From: an uncultured Flammeovirgaceae bacterium
GTDB lineage: Bacteria; Bacteroidota; Bacteroidia; Cytophagales; Cyclobacteriaceae
Assembly (NCBI GenBank): GCA_937883755.1
Contig: CAKZYA010000011.1
Span: 1 to 64,000 of the forward strand
Direction of reading: 5' to 3'
Length of the DNA: 64,000 nt
The notes under the pieces were generated by a model. The model made no database searches and was not told the origin of the DNA. It saw nothing but the letters and a program-made list of their open reading frames with translations. Both the position numbers and the translations under genes were made by a program. Positions 18,515 to 27,434 of this stretch are shown piece after piece (position 1 is the first letter of the stretch; the number at the start of each line of letters is the position of its first letter).

Positions 18515-18646
18515 CTAGTTGTCATCAAGTTGCCAAATCCTCTCGTTAAGCGTATTCAAGGCAGGTTTTTGCTTTTGTAAGCTTTATATCTCTAGAAAAG
18601 GATAGTATCTTGCCTTGCTCAGTAACGTATTATCTAATCTATTTCT

Positions 18647-20650
18647 ATGAAACTACTAACAACCAGTTTCCTGCCCATACCGGTGGCTATCCTTCTAATT
18701 TCTCCGGTGCTAGCCCAATCTAATCATTCTCTTACTTCACCGAACGGTAAAATCCAGGTGGAAATAAACCTTGGTGACCAAATTACTTTTTCCATTAATC
18801 ATGAGTCTGACCCAGTAATCACACCAACTTCCATTGCTTTAATGCTGGAAGATGAAACCTTAGGTGAGAAGCCTCGCCTTAGAAATAAAAAGACAAATGA
18901 AGTAGACGAAACTGTGGAAGCTCCTTTTTATAAACGTAGCGAAATTCGCGACCATTACAATGAACTCACCCTCAACTTTCGAGGAAATTATAGTGTGATT
19001 TTTCGGGCTTACGATGAAGGTGCTGCTTACCGATTTGCTACTAACCGAAAGGGCGAACTCACAATCAAAAACGAACAGGCTGGGTTTAGTTTTGCTAATA
19101 ACGTCCAAACCTGGGCAGCTTACGCCAATGCCGAAGATTTTAGCAGCTTTGAACCACAGTTTGAGACATCTTTCGAGAATACCTATGAAAAAGAAACTAT
19201 TTCGCAGTTAGATGACCAACGGCTAGTGATTCTTCCCACTTTGGTGGACGTGGGCAACGGTAAGAAGGTCTGCATTACGGAGGCTGATTTAGAAGATTAT
19301 CCGGGTATGTATCTCAATATACGTGGTGAAGGAAACTCATTCCAGGGAGTGTTTGCGCCCTACCCTAAAAAAGAGGAGCAAGGTGGGCACAACAACTTGC
19401 AGATGCGCGTGGTAGAACGGGAAGAGTATATCGCCAAAGTCCCAGGTCAGCGATCGTACCCTTGGAGAGTAATGGTAATCTCGGAAGAAGACAAGCAGTT
19501 AGCGGATAGTGACTTGGTGTACTTACTGGCGTCTCCATCACGAGTAGAAGACATTTCCTGGATAAAACCGGGTAAAGTAGCCTGGGACTGGTGGAATGCC
19601 TGGAACCTATACGGAGTAGATTTTGAAGCAGGAATCAATAACGAGACCTATAAGTATTACATAGATTTTGCGGCTAAACAAGGCATCGGTTACGTCATCT
19701 TAGATGAAGGCTGGAACGTAACTGGTGCAGCTGACCTGATGCAGGTAATCCCAGAGATTGATCTAGAAGAGCTGGTAGCCTACGGAAGAGATAAAGGAGT
19801 AGACATTGTACTTTGGGCGGGTTATCAGGCTTTTGAGCCCGACATGGAAAACGTTTGTCGTCACTTTTCCGAAATGGGCGTGAAGGGTTTTAAAGTTGAC
19901 TTTATGGATCGGGACGATCAGGAAGTGGTGAACTTTTACTACAAAGCAGCTGAATTGGGAGCAAAATACCAGTTGTTCATGGACTTTCACGGAGCGTTTA
20001 AACCTACTGGACTCAACCGCACTTACCCTAATGTGCTCAACTTTGAAGGGGTACATGGTTTGGAGCAAATGAAGTGGGACACTCCCGATGTAGATCAAGT
20101 AACCTACGACGTAGAAATTCCCTTCATCCGGATGGTAGCTGGCCCAATGGACTACACCCAGGGAGCCATGCGTAACGCAATCAAAGAGAATTACTATCCG
20201 GCGTTTACCGAACCCATGAGCCAGGGCACCCGCTGCCGACAGTTGGCTGAGTACGTAATCTTCGAGTCTCCCTTTAATATGCTGTGTGATGACCCTACCG
20301 CTTACGAAGAAGAACCCGAATGCACCGACTTTATTGCGGCAGTACCAACTGTCTGGGACGAAACTGTGGTACTAGACGGAAAAGTAGGCGACTACGTAGC
20401 TATTGCCCGCCGTAGTAGAGATGAGTGGTACGTAGGTGTGTTAACGGACTGGGAGGCCCGCGAAATGACGCTAGATTTATCGTTCTTAGGAGAAGAAAGT
20501 TATCAGGCAGAAGTTTTTCAAGACGGTATTAACGCCCACAAAACAGCTCAGGATTACCAAAAAACATCTATGGAAGTGCCCGACAACCATCAAATTACTG
20601 TAAAAATGGCACCTGGTGGTGGCTACGCAGCCCGGATTTATTCGGAATAG
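18647..20650 (+). CDS. Glycoside hydrolase family 97 (alpha-glucosidase/alpha-galactosidase type)
   Basis: This 667-residue secreted GH97 enzyme has a signal peptide (to about residue 24) and an N-terminal beta-sandwich typical of GH97 (LTSPNGKIQVEINLGDQ, about 29-45). The (beta/alpha)8 barrel includes WDWWNAWN and YVILDEGWN (about 350). A C-terminal sandwich ends in APGGGYAARI. The barrel has Asp418 in FKVDFMDRDD and Glu467 in NFEG. As I recall, the retaining GH97 subgroup (alpha-galactosidase-like) uses an Asp/Glu pair at about 415/470, so retention is the better guess than SusB-type inversion. Next to it are an NTF2-like gene and a BNR-repeat gene, with no SusCD. Confidence 0.92.
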   Translation: MKLLTTSFLPIPVAILLISPVLAQSNHSLTSPNGKIQVEINLGDQITFSINHESDPVITPTSIALMLEDETLGEKPRLRNKKTNEVDETVEAPFYKRSEIRDHYNELTLNFRGNYSVIFRAYDEGAAYRFATNRKGELTIKNEQAGFSFANNVQTWAAYANAEDFSSFEPQFETSFENTYEKETISQLDDQRLVILPTLVDVGNGKKVCITEADLEDYPGMYLNIRGEGNSFQGVFAPYPKKEEQGGHNNLQMRVVEREEYIAKVPGQRSYPWRVMVISEEDKQLADSDLVYLLASPSRVEDISWIKPGKVAWDWWNAWNLYGVDFEAGINNETYKYYIDFAAKQGIGYVILDEGWNVTGAADLMQVIPEIDLEELVAYGRDKGVDIVLWAGYQAFEPDMENVCRHFSEMGVKGFKVDFMDRDDQEVVNFYYKAAELGAKYQLFMDFHGAFKPTGLNRTYPNVLNFEGVHGLEQMKWDTPDVDQVTYDVEIPFIRMVAGPMDYTQGAMRNAIKENYYPAFTEPMSQGTRCRQLAEYVIFESPFNMLCDDPTAYEEEPECTDFIAAVPTVWDETVVLDGKVGDYVAIARRSRDEWYVGVLTDWEAREMTLDLSFLGEESYQAEVFQDGINAHKTAQDYQKTSMEVPDNHQITVKMAPGGGYAARIYSE

Positions 20651-20658
20651 TAATTCTC

Positions 20659-20719
20659 ATTCCCCCTTTTCCAAAAGGGTCGCTGCGACCGACGCCCGGT
20701 GGAACCGGGTAAGGGGGAT
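20659..20719. repeat. Short palindromic interspersed repeat (intergenic copy)
   Basis: About 60 bp bounded by near-inverted ends (TCCCCCTTTTCC at the left, AAGGGGGATT at the right). Two perfect internal hairpins lie inside: GGTCGC-T-GCGACC and CCCGGT-GGA-ACCGGG. A shortened copy in the opposite orientation lies inside the rluA coding sequence at 48941-48986. It resembles a non-autonomous palindromic element; it may also help end GH97 transcription. Confidence 0.65.
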
Positions 20720-20737
20720 TTTCAGCAAGTACAATCT

Positions 20738-20745
20738 TACCTTTG
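20738..20745 (+). promoter_or_regulatory. Candidate -7 box for the NTF2-like gene
   Basis: TACCTTTG is an exact TAnnTTTG match 15 nt before the start codon of the 20761 gene. It follows directly after the palindromic repeat, so any transcript would have a very short leader. Confidence 0.35.
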
Positions 20746-20760
20746 TAAATAACCTGTCTT

Positions 20761-21186
20761 ATGAAAACACTCAGCATACTAATTATCAGTCTCATTTTCA
20801 CTCATATTCTCATTGCTCAATCCCAAGAAGAGCAAGCCGTAGCTGACGCCGTAGAAATACTACGTACGGCGATTGTAGATGCCGACGAAGCTGCCCTGAA
20901 AGAAATTACATTGAATGAACTCACTTACGGTCATTCTAGCGGATTACTAGAAAACAAGTCTGAGTTTGTAGAGGCTCTGGTCAGCGGAAAGTCTGATTTC
21001 AAGAATATGGATCTGATCAACCAAACTGTCACCATAGTGAATGAAACCGCTTTGGTTCGTCACGAGTTAAAGGCGGATGTAGTCGATAGTGGAAATCCGG
21101 CGAGTATCCACTTAGGAGTACTGCTCGTTTGGCAAAAACAAGAAAATGAATGGAAACTTCTGGCTCGACAAGCTTACAAGCTGTAA
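20761..21186 (+). CDS. Exported NTF2-like (DUF4440/SnoaL-fold) protein
   Basis: This 141-residue protein has a signal peptide (MKTLSILIISLIFTHILIAQ) and one NTF2-like domain. Family features are the N-terminal helix EQAVADAVEILRTAIVDADE, a central LNELTYGHSSG segment with the pocket His, and ending strands (LGVLLVWQKQENEWKLLARQA). Such single-domain proteins bind small ligands or act as minor enzymes; no substrate can be assigned. It lies 110 bp after GH97, separated by the palindromic repeat. Confidence 0.8.
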   Translation: MKTLSILIISLIFTHILIAQSQEEQAVADAVEILRTAIVDADEAALKEITLNELTYGHSSGLLENKSEFVEALVSGKSDFKNMDLINQTVTIVNETALVRHELKADVVDSGNPASIHLGVLLVWQKQENEWKLLARQAYKL

Positions 21187-21286
21187 TATTCACCCGATGT
21201 GGGTTTGAATGTGTCTTTGGCAGAATATTATCTTATCTTTACAATACTTCTCAGAAGTAAATTTCACAAACACTACAAACCTTGTT

Positions 21287-24200
21287 ATGAAAAGATTTTT
21301 CTCTTCCCTTCTAGCAATTGGGTTATTGCTAGTGATTATTCACGATAATTACGCCCAGCGGAGAAATCGCAATAGCGAAAGCAGTCCATCCAGTACGATG
21401 GCTGATTCTACATTTGCCGGACTTGAATTTCGTAGCCTTGGCCCAGGTTTTATGTCGGGGCGCATTGGCGATGTAGCCATTCATCCTGAAGACCCCAACA
21501 CCTGGTACGTCGCTGTCGGCTCCGGTGGTGTCTGGAAAACGACCAATGCAGGTGTCACTTTCGAGCCTATTTTTGACGGGCAGGGCTCCTACTCAATCGG
21601 CTGTGTAACGGTTGATCCGGTGAACCCCCACATTGTATGGGTAGGAACTGGAGAGAATGTCGGAGGCCGCCACGTGGGCTACGGTGACGGAATCTATCGT
21701 AGTGCCGATGGTGGGCAGACCTGGGAGAATATGGGACTAAAAGCATCGGAGCATATCTCTAAGATTATTGTTCACCCTGATAATTCGGATGTAGTTTGGG
21801 TAGCTGCTCAGGGTCCACTTTGGAATAAAGGTGGTGAAAGAGGTATATACAAATCTACCGACGGGGGTAAGACTTGGAACAAAACACTAGGCGACGACGA
21901 ATGGATTGGTGTAACCGATCTTATGATTGATCCTCGTAACCCCGATTGGATGTACGCCGCTACCTGGCAGCGTCACCGAACCGTTGCTTCCTACTTAGGT
22001 GGTGGCCCAGGTTCAGGCATTCACCGTAGCCAAGATGGGGGAGAAACTTGGGAAGAGTTGACTACTGGCTTGCCCGACGGCAATATGGGTAAAATTGGTT
22101 TAGCGATCTCGCCTCAGCAACCCGATGTTGTGTATGCTGCAATTGAGCTAGACCTCCGCGAAGGAGGGGTATATCGCTCGGCTGACCGAGGTAGCACTTG
22201 GGAGAAACGGTCAGATGCCGTAGCCGGAGCCACTGGGCCCCATTATTATCAAGAACTTTACGCCTCGCCCCATCAGTTTGAGCGGCTGTATCTGGTTGAT
22301 TCTCATATGCAGTACTCCGAAGACGGTGGAAAAACCTTTAAGCGGTTGAACAATGCTCACAAGCACGGTGATAACCACGCCGTCGCCTTCCGAGAAGATG
22401 ACCCTGAATATTTATTAGTTGGTACCGACGGTGGACTGTACGAAAGCTTTGACCTGGGAGCAAATTGGCGCTTTATGGAAAACCTACCAATTACGCAGTT
22501 CTATAAAATTGCTTTAGATGACGCTGAGCCGTTTTACAATATTTACGGTGGAACGCAGGACAATAGCACTCAGGGTGGCCCATCCCAAACTGATAACGTA
22601 CACGGCATTCAAAATTCTGATTGGCGAGTGGTGCTTAACTGGGATGGACATCAACCCGCCACTGAACCCGGTAATCCCGACATTGTGTACGCGGAACGGC
22701 AGGAAGGAACGCTGTCACGCATTGATATGACTACTGGTGAAGTGGTAGATATTCAGCCTCAGCCCGGTGTAGATGAAGACTACGAACGCTTCAACTGGGA
22801 CTCTCCGATTTTGGTAAGCCCCCACAATCCTAAGCGGATATACTTCGCTTCCCAACGAGTATGGCGGTCGGATAACCGGGGCGATGAGTGGCAAGCTATT
22901 TCCGGTGACCTTACCAAAGATCAGGAGCGCTTTGCTCTACCGATTATGGGGCGAACCCAGAGCTGGGAAGGTTCCTGGGACGTAGGTGCTATGTCTAATT
23001 ACAATACAATTACTTCGCTAGCTGAATCGCCTCAGCAAGAGGGTTTGATCTACGCCGGAACCGACGATGGAATTGTACAGGTGACTGAAGACGGGGGAGT
23101 TAACTGGCGAAAGATTGATGTGGGTAGTATGTCAGGCGTTCCAGCTACCGCTTTTGTAAACGATATTAAGGCTGACCTACATGACGCCAATACAGTTTAC
23201 GTAGTATTGGATAACCATAAGTACGGTGATTTTCAACCGTATCTGGTGAAGAGTACTGACCGAGGACGTACCTGGCAATTTATGGCAACTGACCTTCCAG
23301 ATCGCACGTTGTTGTGGCGTATTGTACAAGATCACGTAGATAAAAATCTCATGTTCCTAGCGACTGAATTCGGAATTTACTTTACTAACGACGGAGGGTC
23401 GCAGTGGACAGAACTGACCGGAGGCTTACCCACCATTTCGTTCCGGGACTTGGCGATTCAAAAACGAGAAAACGATTTGGTCGCGGCTTCTTTCGGTCGG
23501 GGAATCTTTATTCTAGACGATTATACTGCGCTACGAAACCTATCCGAAGAGCAACTGCTGGCTGAAGCCACACTGTTTGAACCTCAAGATGCCGACTGGT
23601 ACGTTCCCCGTTCTCACCTGAGTTTTGATGATGAAAAAGGTTCGCAAGGGGCTTCTCACTTTGTGGCTCCTAATCCGCCTTTCGGCGCGGTCTTTACCTA
23701 TCATCTGAAAGATGGGCTTACAACTCAGGAAGAGCAACGAATGAAGCGGGAAAAAACCTTGAACGCTCAGAATCAAAATGTGCCGTTCCCCGGCTGGGAG
23801 AACTTGGCAGCGGAGGTTAAGCAGGCAGCGCCTAAGGTTTGGATAGCCGTAAAAGACGGGCAAGGTAATGCAATACGGCGAGTAGAAGGATCAACCGAAA
23901 GTGGACTCCATCGGGTAGCCTGGGATCTGCGATATCCGTCGCCCTACCCTATTCATCTGGAGCAGCAATCCGGTAGCGATGAACAACCTCCACAAGGGAT
24001 GATGGTCGCCCCCGGTACCTACACTGCTACCCTGTACAAGCAGGTGGGCGGCGAGGTAACCGAACTCTCCGAGTCGGTGAACTTTGATGTGATTCCTCTG
24101 CGCGAAGGAGCACTGGAGGGTGCGCCAGCCCAAGAAGTAGCTCAATTCTGGCGATCGTACGAGGATGCACTTCGTTCGGCTACTGCACTGGAGGTTTCTC

Positions 24201-24604
24201 TAGATAATGCTCTTACTCGAGCCAATCGGATGCAGGTTGCTTTAGCTCAGGCTCCGGTCGTTCCGGGTTCATTAGATCAGCAACTTCATCAGGTGCAGCA
24301 AAGTCTGCTTACGCTGGAAGAGGAATTGCGAGGAAATCCGGCTAAGTTGAAAGTAGGTGAGAAAACGAAGCCAACCGTAGGGCAGCGTTTATTCTCGCTG
24401 GAAATCGGTATCGGTAACTCTACCTATGGCCCTACCGAAACCCACAAAGAACTAATGGCGATTGTCCAAGATCAGATAAAGGAGATACATTCAGAGCTGG
24501 AATCTACCAAAAATGAAATGACCGAAATAGCCAAAGCTCTAACGGAAGCCGGTGCCCCCTGGGTAGAAGGCGAACCCGTTCCACCCATCGGCCCGAATAG
24601 ATAA
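21287..24604 (+). CDS. Secreted BNR/Asp-box (VPS10/sortilin-like) repeat protein
   Basis: The start is set at the ATG giving MKRFFSSLLAIGLLLVII, a clear signal peptide; the ORF track begins 78 bp upstream at an implausible leader. The 1105-residue product carries about ten Asp-box turns on beta-propeller blades (SADGGQTW, STDGGKTW, SQDGGETW, TEDGGVNW, TNDGGSQW). This is the sortilin/VPS10-like group often labelled glycosyl hydrolase in Bacteroidota, although Asp-boxes are structural and do not prove glycosidase activity. A beta-sandwich (VWIAVKDGQGNAIRRVEG) and a helical C-terminus follow the propellers. The gene ends at an intrinsic terminator. Confidence 0.9.
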   Translation: MKRFFSSLLAIGLLLVIIHDNYAQRRNRNSESSPSSTMADSTFAGLEFRSLGPGFMSGRIGDVAIHPEDPNTWYVAVGSGGVWKTTNAGVTFEPIFDGQGSYSIGCVTVDPVNPHIVWVGTGENVGGRHVGYGDGIYRSADGGQTWENMGLKASEHISKIIVHPDNSDVVWVAAQGPLWNKGGERGIYKSTDGGKTWNKTLGDDEWIGVTDLMIDPRNPDWMYAATWQRHRTVASYLGGGPGSGIHRSQDGGETWEELTTGLPDGNMGKIGLAISPQQPDVVYAAIELDLREGGVYRSADRGSTWEKRSDAVAGATGPHYYQELYASPHQFERLYLVDSHMQYSEDGGKTFKRLNNAHKHGDNHAVAFREDDPEYLLVGTDGGLYESFDLGANWRFMENLPITQFYKIALDDAEPFYNIYGGTQDNSTQGGPSQTDNVHGIQNSDWRVVLNWDGHQPATEPGNPDIVYAERQEGTLSRIDMTTGEVVDIQPQPGVDEDYERFNWDSPILVSPHNPKRIYFASQRVWRSDNRGDEWQAISGDLTKDQERFALPIMGRTQSWEGSWDVGAMSNYNTITSLAESPQQEGLIYAGTDDGIVQVTEDGGVNWRKIDVGSMSGVPATAFVNDIKADLHDANTVYVVLDNHKYGDFQPYLVKSTDRGRTWQFMATDLPDRTLLWRIVQDHVDKNLMFLATEFGIYFTNDGGSQWTELTGGLPTISFRDLAIQKRENDLVAASFGRGIFILDDYTALRNLSEEQLLAEATLFEPQDADWYVPRSHLSFDDEKGSQGASHFVAPNPPFGAVFTYHLKDGLTTQEEQRMKREKTLNAQNQNVPFPGWENLAAEVKQAAPKVWIAVKDGQGNAIRRVEGSTESGLHRVAWDLRYPSPYPIHLEQQSGSDEQPPQGMMVAPGTYTATLYKQVGGEVTELSESVNFDVIPLREGALEGAPAQEVAQFWRSYEDALRSATALEVSLDNALTRANRMQVALAQAPVVPGSLDQQLHQVQQSLLTLEEELRGNPAKLKVGEKTKPTVGQRLFSLEIGIGNSTYGPTETHKELMAIVQDQIKEIHSELESTKNEMTEIAKALTEAGAPWVEGEPVPPIGPNR

Positions 24605-24628
24605 TCGGATAAACTAAGAGCTTGAAAG

Positions 24629-24665
24629 AAACCTGAGGAAAATGAATTCTTCAGGTTTTTATTTT
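24629..24665 (+). terminator. Intrinsic terminator after the BNR-repeat gene
   Basis: AAACCTGAGGAA pairs with TTCTTCAGGTTT (one mismatch, loop AATGAA), followed by TTTTTATTTTT. It lies 24 bp past the stop codon and between convergent genes. Confidence 0.8.
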
Positions 24666-24686
24666 TGTGATGGTTCTCTGTCCTCG

Positions 24687-25439
24687 TTAAAAAGTCACCG
24701 TCAATCCGCCATTGACCTCTAGGACGGAGCCCGTCATGTAGGATGCGTCGGGGCTAGCGAGGAACCAGGCGACTCCGGCTACCTCCTCCGGCTTACCGGC
24801 TCGCTTGAGCGGTAGATGATCATTTTTGATGTAGTTATTCTGGAACCATTCGGTCTCTATTTCATTTTTGCCGTCTTCCTTCACCGACATGGGAGTGTTA
24901 ATAAAACCGGGTGCAATAGCGTTGGTCAGGATATTTCGCGGAGCCAGTTCTACCGCCAGGACGCGAGTAAGTTGGGTAAGGGCTGCTTTGGCCATTCCGT
25001 AGGCAGAGCTGCCGTAAGCCACCCGGTCGTGGTGGATAGAGGTAATATTAATAATTCGTCCGCCATCCTGTAGCAGAGGAATTAGCGCCCGACAGACCTT
25101 TACTGTTCCGTACAGCATCACCTGGAGCAGATGATCCCACTTCTTGAAATCAGGGTCTAACAAAGGCACGCTTCGGGAGATGCCCGCGCAGTTGATCAGC
25201 GTATGAAAATCAGCGAATTGCTCCTGGGTCTGCTTCTTCAAATTCTCAGTCTGGGCATCGGAGGTAATGTCTACTTCTACGGCTATATGTCCGTCACCTT
25301 CTAGTTTGTCAATAACCTGTTGAGTAGCGGCCATTTCGGGAGCACCGACCATTACCTGCCAGCCTTCTTGGGCAAAGCGTTCCGCCGTGGCTTTACCAAT
25401 TCCGGATGAGCCTCCGATAATGATTACTTTTTTTCTCAT
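24687..25439 (-). CDS. Short-chain dehydrogenase/reductase (SDR)
   Basis: The start is taken at MRKKVIIIGGSSGIGKATAE, which removes 11 unlikely residues from the track ORF and leaves 250 residues, the usual size for a classical SDR. The NAD(P) motif is GGSSGIG (about residues 9-15), the NNAG-equivalent is NCAGIS (about 88), and the catalytic Ser...YxxxK is seen at ITSIHHDRVAYGSSAYGMAKA (about 142-162). The C-terminus (SPDASYMTGSVLEVNGGLTV) is typical. It is the last gene of the amino-sugar operon, about 100 bp after nagA, and may oxidise or reduce a sugar or sugar-acid intermediate. Confidence 0.88.
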   Translation of the reverse strand: MRKKVIIIGGSSGIGKATAERFAQEGWQVMVGAPEMAATQQVIDKLEGDGHIAVEVDITSDAQTENLKKQTQEQFADFHTLINCAGISRSVPLLDPDFKKWDHLLQVMLYGTVKVCRALIPLLQDGGRIINITSIHHDRVAYGSSAYGMAKAALTQLTRVLAVELAPRNILTNAIAPGFINTPMSVKEDGKNEIETEWFQNNYIKNDHLPLKRAGKPEEVAGVAWFLASPDASYMTGSVLEVNGGLTVTF

Positions 25440-25520
25440 AGCATGAAAGACGGATTGATGAGTTAGAAACAATAATATGCATTATCACCCATATCTTTAT
25501 GATTAAGAGATAGACCTTCC

Positions 25521-25550
25521 TGTAGGAACATGATTAATCATGTTCCTACA
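25521..25550. repeat. Perfect 30-bp palindrome over the nagA stop codon
   Basis: The half-site TGTAGGAACATGATT is followed directly by its exact reverse complement, with no spacer. It contains the last four sense codons and the stop codon of nagA plus 17 bp beyond. There is no T-tract on either side, so it is not a typical terminator. Confidence 0.85.
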
Positions 25551-26677
25551 CGTTCACCAATCTTCATCACCCTCTCAATCTCTATTTTCCCATTCTCAAA
25601 ATCAAACTGCACCAAGTCAGCCGGTTGCCCCTCCGATAGAAATATTTCTTCGCCTAAAAATCGGGCAGGATATACCGAAGCCATACTCCAGGCCTGGCTA
25701 AGCGAGGCTAGTTGTTCATCTAGCAGATACTGAACGTTCTCCAATAACGATTTGGCAGATCCGGCCAGTAAGCCCGAATCATCACTGATCGCTAAACGTC
25801 CATCAGTTTCCAGTACTACTTCTCCGCCAACGTGGGTGGTGTATTCTCCGGACGGCATGCCGCAGAACTGGGTAGCATCGCTCACCAGTAAAGTACGTTC
25901 GGGCTTCACCCGCATTACCACTTTCATAAAATTATTTGGTAGATGGAAGCCATCGGCGATAATACTGGCGTACAAGTCATCCTCAGCGAGTTGATCCCAT
26001 AGCAGATTGGGGTGGCGGGGAAGTTGCGTTGGAACCGCATTCCCCAGATGGGTAGCGAGGGTCGCCCCGGCGTCTACTGCCGAAGCTATCTGTTCAGAAT
26101 TAGCCAGCGTATGTCCTAAAGCAACCCGGATGCCCACCGCCCGGCATTGCTGAATAAAGGTAGTAGAGCCATCCCATTCGGGAGCTAGCGTAATCAGTTT
26201 AATCCGATGGGCTGAAGCCTGTTGAAAGCGTTGGAATAAGTCCCAGTTGGGGGCTTGAATGTATTCACGCGGGTGAGCGCCGCGAGCTCCGTCTTGATTA
26301 GAAATAAACGGACCTTCCAGGTGAACTCCACCAACGCAGGCATCCACCAGTGGGTAAGCCTCGCAGGCTTGCCGGATTACATTCAGCAGATGAAGCAGGT
26401 TTTCGTCTGAGTTAGTAATGAGCGTAGGAAAGAAATTGGTTACGCCCTGCTTTAGTAACAAATGGACGACATCCAGTATATCCGATGGGGTGAGGGAAAG
26501 ATCATTGAAGTCCACACCATGGATGCCATTAATCTGCAAGTCAATCAAACCTGGCCCGATGTAGGGTAAGTCTTCGGTTAATTCTTTAAGTTGATCGATC
26601 CGTCGGATAATTTCGCCTTCAAGCAGGTATTCTTCCGCCTGCCCGGTAAGGCAATTGATACCGCGAACACTGCTCAT
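25538..26677 (-). CDS. nagA: N-acetylglucosamine-6-phosphate deacetylase
   Basis: This 379-residue amidohydrolase converts GlcNAc-6-P to GlcN-6-P plus acetate. The start is MSSVRGINCLTGQ, whose ATG overlaps the nagB stop by 4 bp (ATGA); the longer track ORF merely reads into nagB out of frame. Seen motifs: GPGLIDLQINGIHGVDF (N-terminal metal region, about 52-68), GGVHLEGPFIS (about 117-127), GHTLANSEQ, ATHLGNAV and TLLVSDATQF (catalytic Asp). The last codons form half of a perfect 30-bp palindrome. It follows nagB in the same operon. Confidence 0.93.
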   Translation of the reverse strand: MSSVRGINCLTGQAEEYLLEGEIIRRIDQLKELTEDLPYIGPGLIDLQINGIHGVDFNDLSLTPSDILDVVHLLLKQGVTNFFPTLITNSDENLLHLLNVIRQACEAYPLVDACVGGVHLEGPFISNQDGARGAHPREYIQAPNWDLFQRFQQASAHRIKLITLAPEWDGSTTFIQQCRAVGIRVALGHTLANSEQIASAVDAGATLATHLGNAVPTQLPRHPNLLWDQLAEDDLYASIIADGFHLPNNFMKVVMRVKPERTLLVSDATQFCGMPSGEYTTHVGGEVVLETDGRLAISDDSGLLAGSAKSLLENVQYLLDEQLASLSQAWSMASVYPARFLGEEIFLSEGQPADLVQFDFENGKIEIERVMKIGERVGT

Positions 26678-27429
26678 GATTTGAGAAAACCTTCCTTTTC
26701 CTCGGTACGAGCAGATTCGGCGTCTAGGTACAGTTGACAGTCTTGGTGCGTTCTGAGAATAGAAGCGGGGCAATCGGTGCTGATGGAGCCGTTCAGAGTA
26801 CTGTCTACTGCTTCTCGCTTGGTGGGGCCGGGCACTACACAGCACAGATATTTTCCGCTCATCAGCGTAGGAATAGTTAGGGTGATGGCCTGGGTAGGCA
26901 CAATATCCAGTGAAGCAAAGCAGCCATCGTTCACCTGCTGCTGCCGACAGCGCGCATCCAATTCTACTACCTTCACCATCTGAGAATCCTCAAAATCTGC
27001 TACTGGAGGATCGTTAAAGGCAATATGTCCATTTTCACCAATCCCAAGACAAACAATATCAATCGGTTTTTCCGCGAGCAAATCAGCATATCGTCGACAT
27101 TCCTGCTCAGGATTATCATCGCCGTTAATTAGATGAATGGCCTTGAGCTGAACCCGATCAAATATCTTCTCCCGCAGGAAATTAGCAAATCGTTGGGGAG
27201 CATCCGCCAGAAGGCCAATGTATTCGTCCATATGAAAAGCGGTAACTTTTGACCAGTCAATTTGGTCGGATTGAGCTAGATACTCCAGTACTTCATTCTG
27301 AGAAGGTGCCGCAGCGAATATCATTCGGAGCTCATCTTGCTCGCCAAGTAAAGCGTTTATCCTTTCTTCTACTGCGCTTCCGGCAGCTTGCCCCATTTTC
27401 TCTCGAGTACTAAATATATGAGTGTGCAT
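26674..27429 (-). CDS. nagB: Glucosamine-6-phosphate deaminase
   Basis: This 251-residue NagB-family isomerase/deaminase converts glucosamine-6-phosphate to fructose-6-phosphate and ammonia. The catalytic Asp lies in AFHMDEYIGL (about residue 72), and the second family signature is CLGIGENGHIAFNDPP (about 129-144). The length is normal for the single-domain enzyme. It is 5 bp downstream of the sodium symporter gene and overlaps nagA by 4 bp, so uptake, deacetylation and deamination are coupled in one transcript. Confidence 0.93.
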   Translation of the reverse strand: MHTHIFSTREKMGQAAGSAVEERINALLGEQDELRMIFAAAPSQNEVLEYLAQSDQIDWSKVTAFHMDEYIGLLADAPQRFANFLREKIFDRVQLKAIHLINGDDNPEQECRRYADLLAEKPIDIVCLGIGENGHIAFNDPPVADFEDSQMVKVVELDARCRQQQVNDGCFASLDIVPTQAITLTIPTLMSGKYLCCVVPGPTKREAVDSTLNGSISTDCPASILRTHQDCQLYLDAESARTEEKEGFLKS

Positions 27430-27434
27430 GGTGA

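Noticed and set aside
21209-21286. Upstream ATG of the BNR-repeat gene
   Set aside because: The extra 26 residues precede a perfect signal peptide, so the internal ATG at 21287 is used.
26678-26845. N-terminal extension of the nagA ORF (MLCSARPHQAR...)
   Set aside because: It reads nagB out of frame; the ATGA overlap start at 26677 gives a normal NagA N-terminus.
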